Below, piece by piece: positions 63,955-64,000 of a stretch of 64,000 nt of DNA. The stretch is from NCBI RefSeq assembly GCF_030812475.1, contig NZ_JAUSSR010000002.1, positions 434,001 to 498,000 on the forward strand, given 5' to 3'. Within the stretch, counting starts at the first letter, position 1; each line of letters starts with the position of its first letter. The notes under the pieces were generated by a model. That model made no database searches. It saw nothing but the letters and a program-made list of their open reading frames with translations, and was not told the origin of the DNA. Position numbers and translations under genes: made by a program. The DNA is from Pseudomonas lini (GTDB taxonomy: Bacteria > Pseudomonadota > Gammaproteobacteria > Pseudomonadales > Pseudomonadaceae).

Positions 63955-63983
63955 ACTATATAGTAATACTATTTGATCAACAA
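63955..63983 (-). promoter_or_regulatory. Sigma-70 promoter for the MFS-araD1-ALDH operon
   Basis: On the minus strand TTGTTG (plus 63978-63983) and TATAGT (plus 63955-63960) are separated by exactly 17 bases, about 90 bases upstream of the MFS start. The spacer is very AT-rich and contains the operator-like palindrome. Confidence 0.6.
63960..63972. promoter_or_regulatory. GntR/FadR-type operator candidate in the promoter spacer
   Basis: ATAGTA-A-TACTAT is a perfect 6-base inverted repeat. Its core TAGTAATACTA fits the FadR-subfamily consensus TnGTnnnACnA. Lying between the -35 and -10 it would suit a repressor that responds to a sugar acid. The regulator gene is not in this window. Confidence 0.5.
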
Positions 63984-64000
63984 CACTTCCAAACAGAGCA

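Overview
The window reads as a chromosomal segment of a fluorescent-group Pseudomonas. Codon use is GC-rich, the gene families are Pseudomonas-typical (GlgE/TreS, MuxABC-OpmB next to tpx, NAD-dependent GDH-180 followed by a MoxR/Bat operon, sbcDC), and most intergenic spaces carry two REP families: 'TGTAGGAGCTGGCTTGCCAGCGAA'-like and 'GTGGGAGCGAGCCTGCTCGCGAA'-like. No tRNA, rRNA, insertion sequence or CRISPR array was seen. The species is not determined.

Layout. 1-3.7 kb: alpha-glucan/trehalose genes treS (cut by the window edge) and glgE. 4.0-5.0 kb: a short orphan Rhs-type protein with an AT-rich C-terminal tip. 5.1-12.3 kb: MgtC-like protein, a DUF3203-like protein, CcoG, a MocR regulator, an SDR and a MHYT-GGDEF-EAL protein (MucR-like). 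12.6-22.3 kb: a four-gene RND efflux operon (two inner-membrane pumps) and thiol peroxidase. 23.0-27.6 kb: a bacteriocin locus. 27.7-38 kb: accessory small envelope proteins, lipoproteins, a leaderless GH18 chitinase, a MocR regulator beside AhpD-like and ABM-like genes, a cupin and an AT-rich orphan gene between two terminators. 38-51 kb: gdhB and the moxR-DUF58-DUF4381-batA-batB/TPR-batD operon. 51-57 kb: sbcD-sbcC-GST and small membrane proteins. 58-64 kb: an exported lactonase and an MFS-araD1-aldehyde dehydrogenase operon for sugar-acid catabolism, with a promoter and a GntR/FadR-type operator visible near the window end.

The most interesting region is the bacteriocin locus (minus strand, 27475 to 23057). 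The S-type pyocin carries two colicin-E9-like DNase domains in tandem. The C-terminal one has the full HH-N-H-H set. The internal one keeps the fold-level sequence but has lost all four histidines. It is followed by a normal Im9-like immunity gene and then by a 498-residue protein that joins an Im-like domain to a pyocin-S-like domain with no nuclease. The Im hot-spot residues (D..FY) are kept in both immunity domains. I infer that the dead DNase and the fused Im domain may be a docking pair, or a second immunity layer. A LexA-like CTG-N10-CAG site lies upstream of the pyocin, and a CTGT-N8-ACAG palindrome lies upstream of the leaderless chitinase, so SOS-linked, lysis-dependent release of both is a testable idea.

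Starts were chosen by ribosome binding site and family length. Several predicted starts differ from the longest possible reading frame. All family assignments come from reading the translated sequences, not from database searches.
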